Positions 1 to 11,285 of a stretch of 64,000 nt of DNA are shown here, one piece after another. Location of the stretch: the NCBI GenBank assembly GCA_033297075.1, contig MU858112.1, forward strand, positions 62,001 through 126,000, in the 5' to 3' direction. The stretch's first letter is position 1. Every line of letters starts with the position of its first letter. The translations under genes were made by a program, and so were the position numbers. The stretch comes from Rhypophila decipiens (taxonomy: Eukaryota > Ascomycota > Sordariomycetes > Sordariales > Naviculisporaceae). The notes below the pieces were generated by a model. The model did no database searches. It had not been told where the DNA came from and saw nothing but the letters and a program-made list of their open reading frames with translations.

Positions 1-114
1 CAGCACACAACACATTCACCTGTCCTGCTTTAGCCTACCTACAGCCTTCTCGCTATCTCCTCCTGCTTCTGCAGCAGCGAGCAGCAAGCAGAGAGCTCTT
101 TAAGCAAAGCAACC

Positions 115-1101
115 ATGTCAAAGAGGCACGTCAACTGGTCCGACTCACCAACTGGTGGGTCGCATCGTCGCAATGATTCCGGAGTGGGAGGTCCCTTCAG
201 CGATAGCGAATCTCCAAAATCCAGCAACGACTATGGCGATCCATACAGCATCCCGCGCCTCCAAGAGGCCCTCCTCAAAGTCTCGGAACAAAAGGAGAAG
301 TACAAGAGGAAGGCGGAGGAGCTCGACTCCGACCTAACCAAGGTCAAGGCCGAACTCGCAAAAGTCAAGAAGGACCTGGCAGAGAAGGAGGCCTTTGGTC
401 TCGGAGTCAAGGATCGCAACGAGATCCTCGACGCCGACAACAAGGCCCTCCAGAAAGAGAACAAAACGCTACAAGAGGAGGTTGAACGGCTCGAGAAGGA
501 ACTCAGACGCGCCAATCGCAACAGCAATTCACCACCATCGAGCATGACGGGCGCGCTCCCCGTCGAAGCTGGCTCAGACGACAAGACACCACGCCGATCC
601 AACAGCCAACGGACCAAAGTTCGACGCGGAAGCATGAGCTCGAAAGACTTTGACAGAGCGCTGAGACACCAAGAGCGAGCCCAGGAGGAAAGGGAAAGAC
701 AAGAGAAAGAGCAAGAGATGCGCCTGCGACGACGCATGGGCAACAGCCCGGGCGACGAGAGCGACGCCAACAACTCCAAGAGCAGCAGCGGATCCAGGAA
801 GAGTCACAGCAGCCGGACCAGCTACATCGAGCCTCTTGGAGAGCCCGCGCCGCGCCCACCGCCGCAGCAAATCCCACAGTCTCCACGAGGCGCAAGCTCC
901 CATTCACGAGGAACCGCCCAGTATCCTGCCTACTCGCAACAGCAATATGCGGCCCCATCATACACCAGCCATCGACCTGAGCCTGTCTCGGGAACCGTCC
1001 CGCGATCGATCCGACCCCAGGTCTACTATGACGGAGGCAGCGCGGTCGACGAATATCCCCCCCACGGCGGTTATCAACATTACCCACTGCCACGGAGGTA
1101 A
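115..1101 (+). CDS. Coiled-coil protein of unknown function (328 aa)
   Basis: Single-exon reading frame opened by an ATG in a good fungal context (CAACC before the ATG). Residues about 48-135 are rich in E, K, L and R in heptad-like spacing and should form a long coiled coil. A basic, serine-rich part follows (repeated RRxS and RRGS motifs, possible kinase sites), then a short E/R/Q-rich helix around residues 200-235. The C-terminal 90 residues are P/Q/Y/S-rich and probably disordered. There is no signal peptide or membrane segment. It is the first gene of the window, and about 110 bases of probable 5' leader precede it. I do not recognise a named family; a scaffold or cytoskeleton-associated role would be a guess. 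The last codons run into CGGAGGTAA, so a donor site overlapping the stop cannot be excluded. Confidence 0.75.
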   Translation: MSKRHVNWSDSPTGGSHRRNDSGVGGPFSDSESPKSSNDYGDPYSIPRLQEALLKVSEQKEKYKRKAEELDSDLTKVKAELAKVKKDLAEKEAFGLGVKDRNEILDADNKALQKENKTLQEEVERLEKELRRANRNSNSPPSSMTGALPVEAGSDDKTPRRSNSQRTKVRRGSMSSKDFDRALRHQERAQEERERQEKEQEMRLRRRMGNSPGDESDANNSKSSSGSRKSHSSRTSYIEPLGEPAPRPPPQQIPQSPRGASSHSRGTAQYPAYSQQQYAAPSYTSHRPEPVSGTVPRSIRPQVYYDGGSAVDEYPPHGGYQHYPLPRR

Positions 1102-3791
1102 ACCGAGGATACACATATCGATGCGATCGTAGGATGCGACGGAGGACAAACCCAAGAATACGATTCGGTTGACACATCCGATGCTGACACAAAATCCGCC
1201 GTGGCACCATCCTGAACACAAAGATATGCCCCGATTGGCTCCGCAATGCGCTTTAACCTTGATGCACATTCCCGCCATTGACAGGTTTCAATGGCTTGTC
1301 TTGATCCTTTTTGCGAATTTTCAAAAAAAATATTGTGCGAGACTCCCAAAGCGGAAGCGAGAGCTCTTACAACCCCGCCAGTCCATCCAGGCACTGGCAG
1401 CCTTGCAGCACTCACCACTCCGAGGTGCCCACCGTCGCATTGTCCTGTCGCTGGATCGACAATGCCGCTGTCAATCAACCACCGAATTATATCAACGAAA
1501 CGATATTCAACCGCAACACACGCTTTCCTGGAGTTGCATGGCAACCACCCTTCCACAACCCACCTCTCGCACACACAAATCGCTCCCCGCCAAAATCCAC
1601 ACACCCCGCCAATTATTCTTGCGTCTTTCCCGCGCTCTCTCCGCCTTTTCCCTCTTCCCGCAAAATGTGGGGAACGGGAAGGGGTTCGAACCGGCGGTGA
1701 CTCGAACTTGATGGAACCTCTCCCGCACCTCCACCCGTCAACCCAGAAGCCCCAACCCAGTCTCCTTGATGCTTCAGGGAGTTGTTGGATTGGCTGAACA
1801 AGGGAGGTGACTACTTGATATGGCAGGGAGTCACTTACACAGTTGACCGCCACGCAACCCCGCCATCACCCATCCACCACCACCTTTTTCTTCACCTCGA
1901 CTTTACATGGCGGGGTCAATCAAGCAACGATTTTTTCCCCTCAGCTACTACTTGGCAATTTAAAATCAGCCTGTTTTAGACAGGACAGCAAAAGACTTTT
2001 TTGTTTGTTTGGATCTATAGGCTCGCGCCTACCTAGATATCTCTTTTCATCTTTTTATTTTCCTTGTTCTCTCTATTATACCACTTTTTGTTGTTTTAAG
2101 GGTCGTTTGAACTCTTTGGATATACCCCCTTTCATGTACCTAGGTTTTTGTTCTTGAAGCACAAATAGTGTGCTTTTTTTTTTTTGTCTTCTTCACTTCT
2201 TGTTTCCCATATTTGGGACACCTTTCAACACCCCCTTTTGTTTTGGTATTGCATGTATACTTTATTCCCTTTTTGCATTTTTTGTTTGTTTCTGTGATGA
2301 GGAACACACACACACCAAATACGTTTTTAGCCTGTACTTGGATAGACTTGGGAATATAGGGGGATAGGATCATGGGCATCATTCATCATTTATCTGACTG
2401 GGAAAAAAGAAAGAGACGGATTTTTGTATTACCGGCAATCGGTATTGGGTATTATGTTTTCAACAATGGATATTATATCATTATAGACTTGGGGTTTTTT
2501 TTCTGGTTTTTTTTGTATAGGACTGGGCTTGTTGGAATGGTTTGGACAGATGAGATGACGGGAAGGATGACTTGGAAGGAGCATGGAGCATGGAGCAGAG
2601 CATTTTTGGATATGATGCCGTGATAGCGCGTTGCAACGGGGTTGAATTGAATCAAAGATGGTGTCGATTGACATTGAACAACATATCTGTGCCTTCTTTC
2701 TTGCCTGTGGAATACCAATGTAAATCCGATTGTATGATGTGACTTTTGCCTGGCTACGTAGTTGGCATCTGTCCACTTGGTCTTGCTTGGTATCCCAAAT
2801 CTACGTTTCTTTTCTCCTATTTGAGCCAAGATGTCGCGAGGACTGAAGTGAAGCTGAGACCTTTCATGATTGTCCCGGCCAGTGTCTACTCGCCTCCTGA
2901 TACATGTCACTACAACACGACGACGACAAGATCATTTGTGGCCACTACTATTTATACCTAAAAGAAGAAAGACGAGTGAGGTGAGATTATATTCCAAACA
3001 CTGATATGTTCAAACACTGGGTATAAGTAAGTCTAAAGTACACGCTGAGGATAACAGCAACTATGTTGAACCACATTCGTTTTGACCATCACACATGTCC
3101 ATCCCTAATCCAATCCAAATGACCAAACACGACCCTTTTACTTTCTTTCCCTCATATCCTTTTTCTTCTTCTATCCAAGAGGCAAGAAAACGAATGAATC
3201 GGCGACGTTTCCACCTCGTCCAGCTGATATTAGTTAGTACATTGCCATTCCTGCACTCTGGAATACTACGTGCTTCGCCGGATTGTATGTACTGTATGTA
3301 GTGCAAGGCTGGCTATACCGACCATCCACGCGGTGTCGAGATATCGATATATCGCGTCAAAGTCGGGTTAACTCCCAGCACTGGTAAGGATCTGGGTAAC
3401 TAGCCTGCCTTCTTGCCTTCCCCCCATGAGACTCGGTTTCTTTTCCGTTCCCTCCCTGACTATCTCCCGGGTTGTGGCTTTTTTTCCTCAATCCGGCCCT
3501 GAGAAAACCGACGCGACTGCGACGCGCATGCCTCATCGCGGTTTATCAATCCACTAAACCTCGAATCGACCTTCCCGTATGCTCGGATGTACAAGCGACG
3601 TTTTGATGGAGAAACGTTCGCCTTCCGAGATATCTATGGTGCTGTCGAGCCATTGTCTGGCGCATCGCGCTTATTCGTTATATCATCCATAGCCAGACGA
3701 ATATCATGTCCCCATCCATAACGGACAACTCCTCCTCCTCGCAAGACGGGCTTACCCGACGCTAAAGTTGTGTCATATGGTATCAGCCCCT
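1102..3791. other. Intergenic region between convergent genes
   Basis: This stretch holds the 3' regions of the coiled-coil gene (+) and the Zn2Cys6 gene (-). Positions about 2000-2500 are T-rich on the + strand, with many poly-T runs, as in fungal 3' UTR/terminator DNA. Several overlapping open frames exist (for example 1169-1711 and 2473-2910 on opposite strands), but none has coding-like composition, splice support or a recognisable domain. I see no RNA gene. Confidence 0.6.
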
Positions 3792-6648
3792 TTACTCGAT
3801 GAAATCCCACTGATCAGCACCCCAGAGCTCATTCAGGTTCAGACCCAAAAGCTCCATACTAAACTCGGATCCTGGAAGTTGCAGCTGTTGTTATGATAAT
3901 TACCAGTTAGCCACCAAATCAGTCAAACAAAACAGGGGCATGGTTCAAACAAGTGCAACTACTAACCTGCGGAACAGCCCCACCACCCGGCGCGCCTTCC
4001 CCCGAGTTGGGCATCCACCACGGTGTGCCCGGAACCTCCACCGGCCCGGCCTGGCCCGTCGTGCCTGCCCCGAACTGCGGCAGACTCCCCGGCGGAGGAA
4101 GAGGCGGTATCGAGCTGGAGAAGGGCGTCGCGCTCTTACTCCTACTTCCTGCTGTTGCTCCCAATCCGTATCCATACCCTTGACCACCTTGCGCCTGTTG
4201 TTCTGCCGAAGAAGGCGGGACCTGATATGCTGCTGCTCCTCCTCCAGTCCCTATCACCGCGGCAGCAGTAGCCGTCGTAGCAGCAGGTGTCTGATTTCCC
4301 TGCTGGGAACTCGCAAACCAACCACCCAACGCTCCTCCTCCTCCTCCTCCCAGACTAGCCTGGCTACTACTAACAGGCGGATCCTGCCCAGCAAGCAACT
4401 TGTAATGCAATCCCACAAACCGCTCCGCAGAACTCGCTTTCGCAGCCTCGGGCGTCTTGACCCCCAAATGCGCCTCCAGCAGCCCAAACGCCGCGCACAT
4501 GATGCTATACCCCCACGGCTCGTTGTTCCCGCACCGAAGCAGGCGATCCTCCTTCATACCGAGACACTTCTCCATCAGTTGCAGCGTATGAGAGCTATTA
4601 ATCATAATCATGTTGGTGCTGTTCCTCGGCTGGAGCATGGTCACACTGCAGAGGTTTATCGCCAGGGTCAGATTATCTTCGCGTAGAAAGTTGAGCGTCT
4701 TGATGCCTTGCTGTGCGACCTTGTCGTGCAAGAGGACCATGTCTCGCGCTGCGTTGTAGTATATTATTTCAGAGTATTGATAGCGCGAGTGTTGCTTTCG
4801 CAGGCGGAGGAAAGGTTGGTGCAGGGGGATTATGTACTGCCGTAGTTCGATGTGCAGCATTGTGTATGCTAGGAGTGGTTTCTTGCGTGCTTCTTGGGAG
4901 GACAAGGGCTCTGTGTCGGGATCCTCGGGGTCGATCACGTCCCATGAGGGGAGCGCGTCGATTTCCTGGTTGATTTCGTTGGTGTACCGGATCACTTCGT
5001 CGTAGTTGAGGGGATCTTCGGACGTGTTACGCGAGGTTAGTACCCGGGAGAGCTCGAGGCGGAGAGGGAGCGACTGTCTTGATAGGTGCTGGAACGAGGT
5101 GTAGGTGTATTGGCTTGAGGGTTTGGACGGGGGGAGCTCCTCGGTGTCTTCGTCGAACTCGTCGTCATCAATGTTCCGCGGCGCCTCGGCGTCCGTGTTG
5201 AGGGTCCCGTGGATGGTTGGGAGGCAGAAATCAAAGGCTGCTTGGACGTCGAAGGACTGGATGGTGGCCCAGATACGTCGGCGCATTTCATGAGTGAACG
5301 GGGACATCTTGCCGGCGAGTCGGCTGGGCTCGCGGTGCAAGGCGACCGAGATGGCGTCTTGGGATAGCTCGCCTGCGCCCTTCCAGAAGCGCTTCTTCTT
5401 GATTGTGTTGATCTTTTTGGCGAGGTAGATGAGGCACATAATTTGGTAGTGTATCAGTCGTCGGTGTTTCTGGCTTTGACGCGCCAGCCATTCCTCAGCG
5501 GCCGAGACCCATTTGGTCGCGCTGGCGAGGCTGCTTGATACCATGCCGCCGTCAATGAACTTTTGGGGCAGATCCGTGTTCAGACAGCAGGCTGTGGCCA
5601 GGATGCAGATAACCAGAGCAGTGAATGCGGCTGTGCGGTTCTCGGACGGGTCCCAGAATCTAGCATATTCCCGCTTGAAGCTGGGCACGTGAAGGACGCG
5701 GTGGATCTGTTCGAACTGGTCGAGGTAGATGGATACTAGCGTGTCGGTCTCGTCCTTGGAAGGGAGCAAGGCTTCCAGTGTACTATCTGGCAGACGGAAT
5801 CTTTCCTCGCGCTCCTCCTCGCGCTTCTTGCGGTCTTTCTGCTTGCCGTGGTGTATATGCAGTGGTCGCAGCCACTCTTCTGATGTCTCTTTCATAAAGG
5901 GACATAGACCGCTGAGCTATAAGGGTGTTAGTCTGGCCAAGACATAAGCAGCGATGGTGAGGAAGCTTCATACCTCTGTAAACGCCAGAAAAGCACTGTG
6001 GGGACCAAAGTAGCGGTTCTTGAACTCCTGACCCCTAAAGAATCGCACCTCCTTGTCGGCGGCAGTGTCCTTGTACTGGAGACACGACGGAAGCAGTACC
6101 TCGATGTCAGGGCCGGGGTCGTTCTTATTGGAGACGGAAGCAGGCGAGCGGTCCACGACGGTGCTGCCGTCAACAGAAGTCGAGTTTTGCTTGGCCAGCA
6201 TTGACTTGAGTTGTGCCACCTCGAGTTCGAGACGGCGAATCCGTTCAGCCTCGCGAATTGAATCCTTGCGGTGGGAGAGGTCTCCAACACCGCCGGTGCT
6301 GGGCAAGGAGAGACGCGTGTCGAAGCCGGCCAGGGCATTGTGGGAGAGGCCGAGTTTGTTTGGCGGAGCTATGCCAGGCCTAGTCTCGTATTCGCAACGG
6401 TCGCCGGTGCCAGACTGTAAACATCGTGAACATGGAAACTCGCGGTCGCACGAAAGTTTGCGACGACGACATTCGAGACAAGAGAGTCTGACTCTTTGTC
6501 TCTTGCGGGGCGGAGGGCGGTCTCCTCCTCCATGGTGGCTGTCGTGGCTGTCCCGGTCATCATCCTCGGATCTCGATCGATCTCTTTCTCTATCTCGAAG
6601 CTCGGTTGCCGCAGGACTTCCCTCACTTCGATCACTCGGACCCGACAT
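3792..6648 (-). CDS. Zn2Cys6 fungal-specific transcription factor (905 aa, 3 exons)
   Basis: Exons on the minus strand are 6648-5974, 5916-3967 and 3884-3792. Intron 5917-5973 has a CTAAC branch site, and intron 3885-3966 has GCTAAC and a CAG acceptor. The start at 6648 (MSGPSDRSEG) has A at -3; an in-frame ATG at 6750 is less likely. The DNA-binding motif is CxxCx6Cx5CxxCx8C at residues 57-85, flanked by basic RKRQRVR. A leucine-rich coiled coil that could dimerise the protein lies around residues 130-165. The large second exon carries the fungal-specific regulatory domain (an RRRIWATIQSFD-type core, then conserved helices) and then a G/A/P/Q-rich linker. The third exon adds an acidic, aromatic end (LNLNELWGADQWDFIE), typical of activation tails in this class. 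The target genes are unknown. It is transcribed away from the phosphatase gene at 7782, leaving a shared 1.1-kb promoter region. Confidence 0.9.
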
Positions 6649-7781
6649 TATTTCCTTTCTTCCTCCGCAGTCTAGTAACAAGCTTATTGTTTCGGCCCGG
6701 CGGGAAGGGTGGGAGACTGTATTACAGGGAGTGGCCACTAGTCGCCACACTCAAGAAGAAGCTTACTCCAACTCGTGGAAATAGTATAAAAAGACGACGG
6801 GCCCCGAGTCGCTGTTGACGGTGTGGATAATGACAAGAGAACAAGAACCGTAGGGCTGGGCGATCTTATCAATCAGATCTGATAAAATTAGAGTGTGTGA
6901 GTCGTTGACCCACCAAGTTAGCTGACGTTGTTACCAGCGGCTCTTCTCTTTTCTCTTGGGTCGGTTTTACAGAAGCTAAAGAGCGAATTGAACACGACGG
7001 ACGGAGTTAAAGAAATCAATAACAAATGCCCCGTACAACTGGAAATAAAGGCAGATGAAGGTCTTGTTGCCATTGGATTGAGGCACACTTCACAATCGAT
7101 CCAAGATTTACTTAAGAATCTCCCTCCTTTCTTAACCGATGGTGAAGCAGCGTGGCTCGGATGTCCATCATGACTGGGCGGAGTTCCGAGTTACCGCCGA
7201 GCCCAGTCTGCTTCAGGCTTTGCCTTGCCAGCACCCTCGCAGTTACGGCCCCTCCAAACTCCGATCGAGTCACTCGGCGAGTTCAATGACCCGCCAACAC
7301 CAAGGAAGAGCTGCACTCATTACGCGGATGGAAAATGCATTACGACTGTGATGCCTGGAAATGAAGGAGTAGGATTTTAAATGAATTCAAAGATCCATCC
7401 AATTACATAACAAGAGTTGCGGTATGATCACTGATGATGGTCTTTGGGGTCGGCTTATGTAAACAAGTCCCCTCCATCCATCGATCCCCTTTCTTGGCAC
7501 AAGCGTGTCTCAGAGCTGTCTCGAGTGCCAAGACCAATGCGACCAAACGCTCATCCTGGTCGTGCCGGGAGCCTCAAAGAGGCGGCGCTTGGCAACCATC
7601 AGACGACTTGCCTTTTTAGAACAGCACAGCTGACGACGTGTCTCCAATTTTGTGATTCCAAAGGACTGAACAAGCCCAAAAGTAAAGATCGTCAAGATAG
7701 GTATTGCTGAATGCCAGACCACATGGAATATTTCAATACCTAAGTCCTCCTTTTGTTGCGACAACAAAATGATATGACATC
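6649..7781. promoter_or_regulatory. Divergent intergenic promoter region
   Basis: About 1.1 kb separates the start codons of the Zn2Cys6 regulator (-) and the phosphoesterase (+), so it should contain both promoters. GATA-like words cluster at about 6860-6895 (several TATCA/AGATCTGATA copies). No open frame here looks coding. Individual binding sites cannot be assigned from sequence alone. Confidence 0.4.
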
Positions 7782-9111
7782 ATGCTGTCCTCCTCATTTT
7801 TCTCCATCTCCCTCCTGGGGCTGCTATCGGTGGTGTCCCTCGAGGTGACGGTTACAGCCGCCGACAAGATTAATATTGTCCCGGGCAAGGCGTTTGACAG
7901 GTTCATCACGATATGGCTCGAGAACCAGGTGCGCCGTTACACTGGCTGTGCAGACTATTTTGGCCCAAGGTTGCTGACAGAACATCTAGGACTATGCCAA
8001 GACTCTGGTTGATGAAGCCATGGTCGATATGGCCAGACAGGGGATCCAGCTGGAGAGGTACTATGCCCAGACCCACCCCAGCCAGCCAAACTACATCGCT
8101 GCCGTTGGCGGCGACTACTTTGGTCTTGATCACGACGAGCGCGTGCGGATCCCCCAAAACGTCTCGACGGTGGTGGATCTGTTCGATACTCGGGGTATCT
8201 CGTGGGCCGGCTACTTCGAGGATATACCCAGCCCTGGCTACATGGGCGACGCCAGCGACGGGAAGACGGGCAACGACGGCTGGGACTATGTCAGGAAGCA
8301 CAAGTTAGTATATTACACCAACCTCACTGGCCCGCCTGGGAAAAAAGTCTAACTTTGCCCCTTAAGCCCCTTCGTGTCGTACGACAGCATCAACAAGAAC
8401 GGGTCGCGGCTGTTGAACCTTTTGTCCCTCGCCGACTTCAAGCGCGCTCTCGAGCAGCGCGCGGTGCCCCAGTTTGTCTTCATCTCGCCCAACATGATGA
8501 ATGACGGGCACAACACCACCCTCGACCACGCCACCAACTGGTCGCGTGAGCTCATGAAGCTGATCCTTCTCCCCGAGGCTTTTGATGAGCCGACCCTGGT
8601 GATGTTGACATTTGACGAGTCCGAGGCGTACAACGAGCCGAACCACATCGGCACGCTGCTTCTCGGATCCGCCATCCCACCAAAGCTGAAGAACACCAAG
8701 GACGCAACGTTCTACACACACTACAGCATCCTGTCCACCATCGAGTACAACTGGGACCTGCCGAACCTGGGACGGTACGACGTGGGGGCCAACATCTTCA
8801 GGTGGGTCGGCGAGGCGACGGGGTACGATGTCGCGGCGCGACTTAGGGACCCGACCAACGCGGACACGGTCAAGAACTCGTTCTCCTATCCGGGCTTTTT
8901 GAACCAGGACGAGTCCAAATGGCTCCCTATTCCCGTGCCGAATCTCAATCTGGTCGGCTCCAGCGGTAAGTCGGTCGCCGAAGCTGTCGTCAAGAATTGG
9001 CAGAGTGCTGTCGATAAGCATACCCCGTACGACGGGAGCGGCAAGGTACAGGACGGGGAGGAGAACTTGCCGGTTTACAAGCCCCCGGGGGGGAATCGAG
9101 AAGGCGCTTGA
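7782..9111 (+). CDS. Secreted acid phosphatase / phosphoesterase (401 aa, 3 exons)
   Basis: Exons are 7782-7928, 7990-8303 and 8367-9111; the introns are 61 and 63 nt and frames join exactly. The N-terminus is a hydrophobic signal peptide (about 25 residues, ending near TVTAADK). The mature part has signatures of the fungal phosphate-repressible acid phosphatases of the alkaline-phosphatase-like phosphoesterase superfamily: IWLENQDYA (about 44-52), HPSQPNYIAAVGGDYFG, HNPFVSY across the second splice, SPNMMNDGHN, TFDESEAYNEPNHIG and HYSILSTIEYNW. These supply the Asp, His and Asn residues that bind metal or phosphate in the family. Expected role: releasing phosphate from organic phosphates outside the cell. 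Several NxS/T sites suggest N-glycosylation. Family assignment is strong; the exact substrate is not known. Confidence 0.9.
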
Positions 9112-9448
9112 GGGAATACGAAGCACGAGGCCGAGCGGGAAGGTTAGTTGGATCCAGTCGCAAGTGCTTGGTGTAATTCTATAGGAAGGTAGCCGGTCTG
9201 AGGTTTTGGTTGGTTGATGATATGTTTGAATGGGGCAAATATTTCCCGGATTCTACCTGTGGACTTGTGGAAGGTGCCCCTTACATTGGAAAAGAGACCT
9301 AGAGCGCTGTGATGGATGGGCCCCTGGCTGTGCTGGTGTTCTATGGACCCGAGTCTTCTGTTACTTTTTTGTATTCGCATTACCCCGTGCGACTAGTACC
9401 GGTGATCTTGCGTACCTTCCCTCGTTGTTTTTCTTTCGGGTTCTGTTG

Positions 9449-9634
9449 GGCAACGAGCCCCTGCCCCCCACTGGGCACTGAGCAGCCTTGTGAGCTTCCG
9501 ACCGGTATAGGAAATTGGCTTTCCTCGTTTGTGTCTACTCCTCCCACCACCACACAAAAATTACAGTCTCTTCCTGCGTCCGGGAACAAGTCCTTCCCCG
9601 CCCATGAGCACTGAGCAGCATTCTGAGCTACCAA
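9449..9634. repeat. Diverged 133-bp tandem duplication
   Basis: The segments at about 9449-9503 and 9581-9634 align without gaps over roughly 52 bases. The shared core GCACTGAGCAGC is followed by a similar TGAGCT(T/A)CC. Both copies can be translated to similar peptides (PPLGTEQPCELP and PPMSTEQHSELP), but they are offset by 133 bases, so the frames differ. The second copy contains an ATG at 9604. It lies in the leader region of the orphan gene at 9831. Confidence 0.5.
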
Positions 9635-9830
9635 TATCACTCGTCAAGTCAGCCCCATCGACACAGCCCGAGATAAATTCCCACACCACCTCCGGTTATG
9701 TCTCCTTTGTAAGTGCTGTTGGCCGTCGGCTCGCGGGAACTCGGCCACTGCAGCTAACCAGCCGGAATGTACAGACCCTCCTGCCCCTGGCCCTGGCCCT
9801 GGCCGGTATCCTGCCGAGGCATCCTCTACC

Positions 9831-10489
9831 ATGTCGTCGCTCCATAGTTTGTCGGTTCCGACATCTCTCGTGCCTGTCCCTGATATCGATCTGGGCCAGT
9901 TGGTCGTGGATGACAGCGAGGAGGAACTATTAGAGCAACCCTCCCAAAGCAAGCCACCAGTCTCTCTTCATTTTGCCAGGCGTATCCGTCACCATCTTTC
10001 ACGAGAGACTATGTCTCGAAACAACACACAATCAGCAATTGGCACCTCCACAGGGGAGCTCGAGCGCAGAGCCGAATTGAGGCGCCATAGGCATAAACGC
10101 ATTCAAGAAGAGCTCAGCAATAGCCACGATGAAGCGGTCCCCAGTCTTGACCCCCTAGAGGTGGGCCCCGCGATAACCTTCAACGCCGCAGCCTTTGTTC
10201 ACATGACTCTCATGGCGCCCGAGATGAAGGGATATACTCTCGAGGAGATGGACGAGGTGTTTGACTCGGGCCTGGAGTATCTTGTCATTGACAACGAGAC
10301 TGTCCAAAGAAGACAGGTAAGAGCAGCATCACTGTAAAGGCCGATCCAAGTGCCTCCCAAGAAAAGAATCAAGACGCTGACGACGACGCGCAGTCCACCC
10401 TCCTCAGCTGCCGGCAATCCCAAGTCCCGCAGCTTTTCCGGCTCGCATTGCAGAGCCATCGCCACACTGGGAAACCCTACTGCGTCTGA
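9831..10489 (+). CDS. Orphan protein with a sugar-transporter-like tail motif (about 193 aa)
   Basis: The first exon, 9831-10316, encodes an acidic N-terminal part (VDDSEEELLEQ), a basic R/H-rich middle and then FNAAAFVHM...APEMKGYTLEEMDEVF. The last string closely resembles the cytoplasmic end of MFS sugar transporters (PETKGxTLEEMDEVF), yet no membrane helices precede it. A donor at 10317 (GTAAGA) can join a CTGAC/CAG acceptor to an exon at 10394-10489; without splicing the frame stops at 10337 (168 aa). A convincing intron at 9709-9774 (GTAAGT...GCTAACC...ACAG) lies just upstream and would sit in the 5' UTR. Function is unknown; this may be a young gene or the relic of a transporter. Start and 3' end are tentative. 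Confidence 0.45.
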
Positions 10490-10932
10490 GCCAGAGACTC
10501 CACGCCAGAATCCAATACCGAGATTTGTCCAAAGAACCTTGGGTCATTTATCACGCCTGGGGAAGGCAGTAAAGTCGGGGCTCAGCAAGTTCAGTGTAAA
10601 AAGTTAATGCTTATTGGTTTTATGGTACACAAAAAGGCAAAGATGGTGTTTTGGGCGGCAAATTCGACATGATTATATGATGGTATTAAACAAGGCGAAG
10701 AGATATGAACTTATCCGGGATATTAGACTGATAATACATCTGTTTACTTTGTTGACTTTTCTGTCTTATTCTATCTTTATTCTTACTTATCGGCAGATCA
10801 GATAGATCTTATTGTCTCTTTATTATGGACTTACTAGAGAATATCTGCTAGACAATACTAATTCTTTTGGACTTGACTCCGTGAGTTGCTCTTTGACTAC
10901 ATATTCTATCTTAAATTCTTGCTTATCGTGTC
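10490..10932. other. AT-rich spacer without a defendable gene
   Basis: This segment downstream of the orphan gene is AT-rich compared with its surroundings. It contains only short frames, such as one at 10614-10805 ending in a hydrophobic stretch, with no coding support. Confidence 0.4.
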
Positions 10933-11285
10933 ACTAGATGCTTTGCTCATCGTGTTGCTAGATGCTTCGCTCATTGTGTGCTAGACGCTTCGCTCATTGT
11001 ATCGCTAGATGCTTCGCTCCTTGTATCGCTAGATACTTCGCTTATCGTGTCACTAGATGCTTCGCTCGTCGTGTTGCTAGATGCTTCGCTCATCGTATGT
11101 ATCACTAGTGAGCAAGCACGACGCAGAAACGGTCTATAGAGCGCCATAACTGATGGAGAACCGAATGAAAATGTTAAGAAGTGAAACCAAAAAATGTGGA
11201 TGCAGGATGAAGTTTGAAAGGTGGGAGAAATTTTGGTGTTAAGAGGAGATACTTCGCTCATTGTGTTGCTAGATACTTCGCTCTG
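10933..11285. repeat. Interrupted 24-bp minisatellite (8-codon periodicity)
   Basis: Seven imperfect units of about 24 bp lie at 10933-11100, sharing CTAGATGCTTCGCTC followed by (A/C/G)T(C/T)GT. A further one and a half units lie at about 11248-11285 after a 150-bp unrelated interval. Unit differences are mostly C/T or G/A transitions. On the minus strand the array is an open frame (11330-10971) encoding repeats of SEASSDTM-type octapeptides. Because 24 is a multiple of three, the frame survives unit gain or loss. Whether the frame is translated is unknown. Confidence 0.7.

Noticed and set aside
503..1246. 247-aa frame on the minus strand across the first gene
   Set aside because: It is antisense to the coiled-coil gene, with Arg/Cys/Ser-rich composition typical of a shadow frame.
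1678..1700. GGTTCGAACC, like a tRNA T-loop/B box
   Set aside because: The flanking bases do not form a T-stem, and no acceptor stem, D arm or anticodon arm is found on either strand.
10933..11100. CRISPR-like direct repeats
   Set aside because: The units are contiguous without unique spacers and the genome is eukaryotic, so it is a minisatellite.
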